64,000 nucleotides of DNA from Paenibacillus albidus (GTDB taxonomy: Bacteria; Bacillota; Bacilli; Paenibacillales; Paenibacillaceae), in contig NZ_BMKR01000035.1 in the NCBI RefSeq assembly GCF_014644435.1, positions 1 to 64,000 of the forward strand, read 5' to 3'. The position numbers were made by a program, and so were the translations under genes. Shown here one piece after another: positions 63,405 to 64,000 of the stretch (positions within the stretch are counted from its first letter, which is position 1; each line of letters starts with the position of its first letter). The notes beneath the pieces were generated by a model, which did not search any database, had not been told where the DNA came from, and saw nothing but the letters and a program-made list of their open reading frames with translations.

Positions 63405-63842
63405 ATGGCAGGACCATCACTGCGGCAATTGCATGCCCATCATGCCATTCATGAAGGAGGGCTGTCGGGTGCTGTCACAAAAACCGAAGAAATGGAAGAG
63501 TTGCTCGAAATGAAGGAATTTGAAGTGGCGCGCCAGGCGGCCGACCATTTGATCGATTATTGGGAGACCCGGATATTAAGCCATGCCGATGCGGAAGAAG
63601 ACGGATTCTATCAGGAAATGGTCGAGGGCAATCCCGATTTGGCAGGCGCAGTAGCCAAGCTTACGCGGGACCACGATATCCTCCGGACGATCGTGGCTGA
63701 TATCAAAGTCAGGATCAAGGAAACCGGCTTGTCGCCGGAGGTTCTTCAGCAGTTCCACGCGCTTCTGGTCGTCAACGCCATCCACAGCCGGGATGAAGAA
63801 CGCCTTCTGTTTGAACAGCCCGTCCAGAAACGGCAGGTCTGA
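63405..63842 (+). CDS. Hemerythrin-like (HHE) protein
   Basis: 145 residues, predicted four-helix bundle. Iron-ligand pattern: HAHHAIHEGG at the start, HADAEEDGFY at about residue 65, a central TRDHDILR, and a final NAIHSRDEERLLF. The start lies after GGAGAGG. It is divergent from narG and shares its control region, so it is likely switched on with nitrate respiration. A second HHE protein closes the nar-nre operon. Confidence 0.82.
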   Translation: MAGPSLRQLHAHHAIHEGGLSGAVTKTEEMEELLEMKEFEVARQAADHLIDYWETRILSHADAEEDGFYQEMVEGNPDLAGAVAKLTRDHDILRTIVADIKVRIKETGLSPEVLQQFHALLVVNAIHSRDEERLLFEQPVQKRQV

Positions 63843-63849
63843 TATAGAC

Positions 63850-63904
63850 AACAACAAACAACCAGCCAGTCCCCCAAACGGAGACTGGCTGGTTGTTTGT
63901 TGTT
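63850..63904. terminator. Bidirectional terminator
   Basis: 22 bp perfect stem AACAACAAACAACCAGCCAG... / ...CTGGCTGGTTGTTTGTTGTT between convergent genes. Confidence 0.9.
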
Positions 63905-63916
63905 ATGAAAAACAGC

Positions 63917-64000
63917 TATATTAAGGGCTGCAGGTTCTCCCCCGGCTGCAGAAGCCCCTGCAGCTCATGTTTGTTCGCAAGTAAATCTTGAAGTGTATAT
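63917..64000 (-). CDS. C-terminal end of a gene cut by the window edge
   Basis: The minus strand is open from the edge to a TAG at 63917-63919 and codes for 27 residues (YTLQDLLANKHELQGLLQPG and seven more). The strong terminator just beyond it supports a real convergent gene. The product cannot be recognised. Confidence 0.45.

Overview
The window looks like a chromosomal segment of a Paenibacillus-type member of the Bacillota. The reasons are strong AGGAGG-type ribosome binding sites with frequent TTG/GTG starts, catabolite-responsive (cre-like) operators, YesS/YesM/YesN-type regulators beside LplB/YtcP-type sugar ABC permeases, an NreABC-regulated nitrate reductase operon, and many short dispersed hairpin repeats. 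The genus is an inference from gene content; no rRNA or tRNA gene was found.

Layout. 1-1.3 kb: a decayed IS1182-type transposase. 1.3-3.0 kb: a Gfo/Idh/MocA oxidoreductase with a Crp/Fnr-type regulator. 3.3-24.2 kb: a pectin / rhamnogalacturonan utilisation region. It encodes a very large secreted esterase-lyase fusion, then a minus-strand block of intracellular enzymes (GH105, GH28, an alpha/beta esterase, a CE8 pectinesterase and GH43), a lipoprotein solute-binding protein, two divergently oriented permeases and a membrane-bound YesS-like regulator. An AlaX-like editing protein and a frameshifted PhzF-family gene lie inside this region. The enzymes of the block lack signal peptides, which suggests oligomers are cut outside by the large lyase, imported, and finished in the cytoplasm.

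24.2-35.7 kb: mixed metabolism. It holds a UbiD-type decarboxylase, a small gene interrupted by an in-frame TGA, a protein-kinase-like gene, a flavin oxidoreductase, a glycerol dehydrogenase / dihydroxyacetone kinase operon facing a PocR-AraC regulator, and LtrA. 35.9-43.1 kb: a second sugar ABC importer with its YesMN-type two-component system. 43.4-50.1 kb: a lipoprotein, a YitT membrane protein behind a possible attenuator, a serine hydrolase, a cysteine-rich hypothetical protein, YwiC and a small acidic protein.

50.3-50.9 kb is a tandem array of ten hairpins repeated every 51 bp. 51.1-63.8 kb is a nitrate respiration island: narGHJI-nreABC-hemerythrin, then narK (fused to a PAS domain)-moaA, with a second hemerythrin gene divergent from narG. 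GGG-N4-CCC palindromes that match the NreC operator lie about 85-110 bp upstream of narG, narK and the divergent hemerythrin gene.

The most unusual signal is in the intergenic DNA. Several unrelated short repeat families (about 11.3, 24.5, 27.2, 35.7 and 50.3 kb) all have units exactly 51 bp apart. Separate families of hairpin terminators and long stem elements recur across the window.
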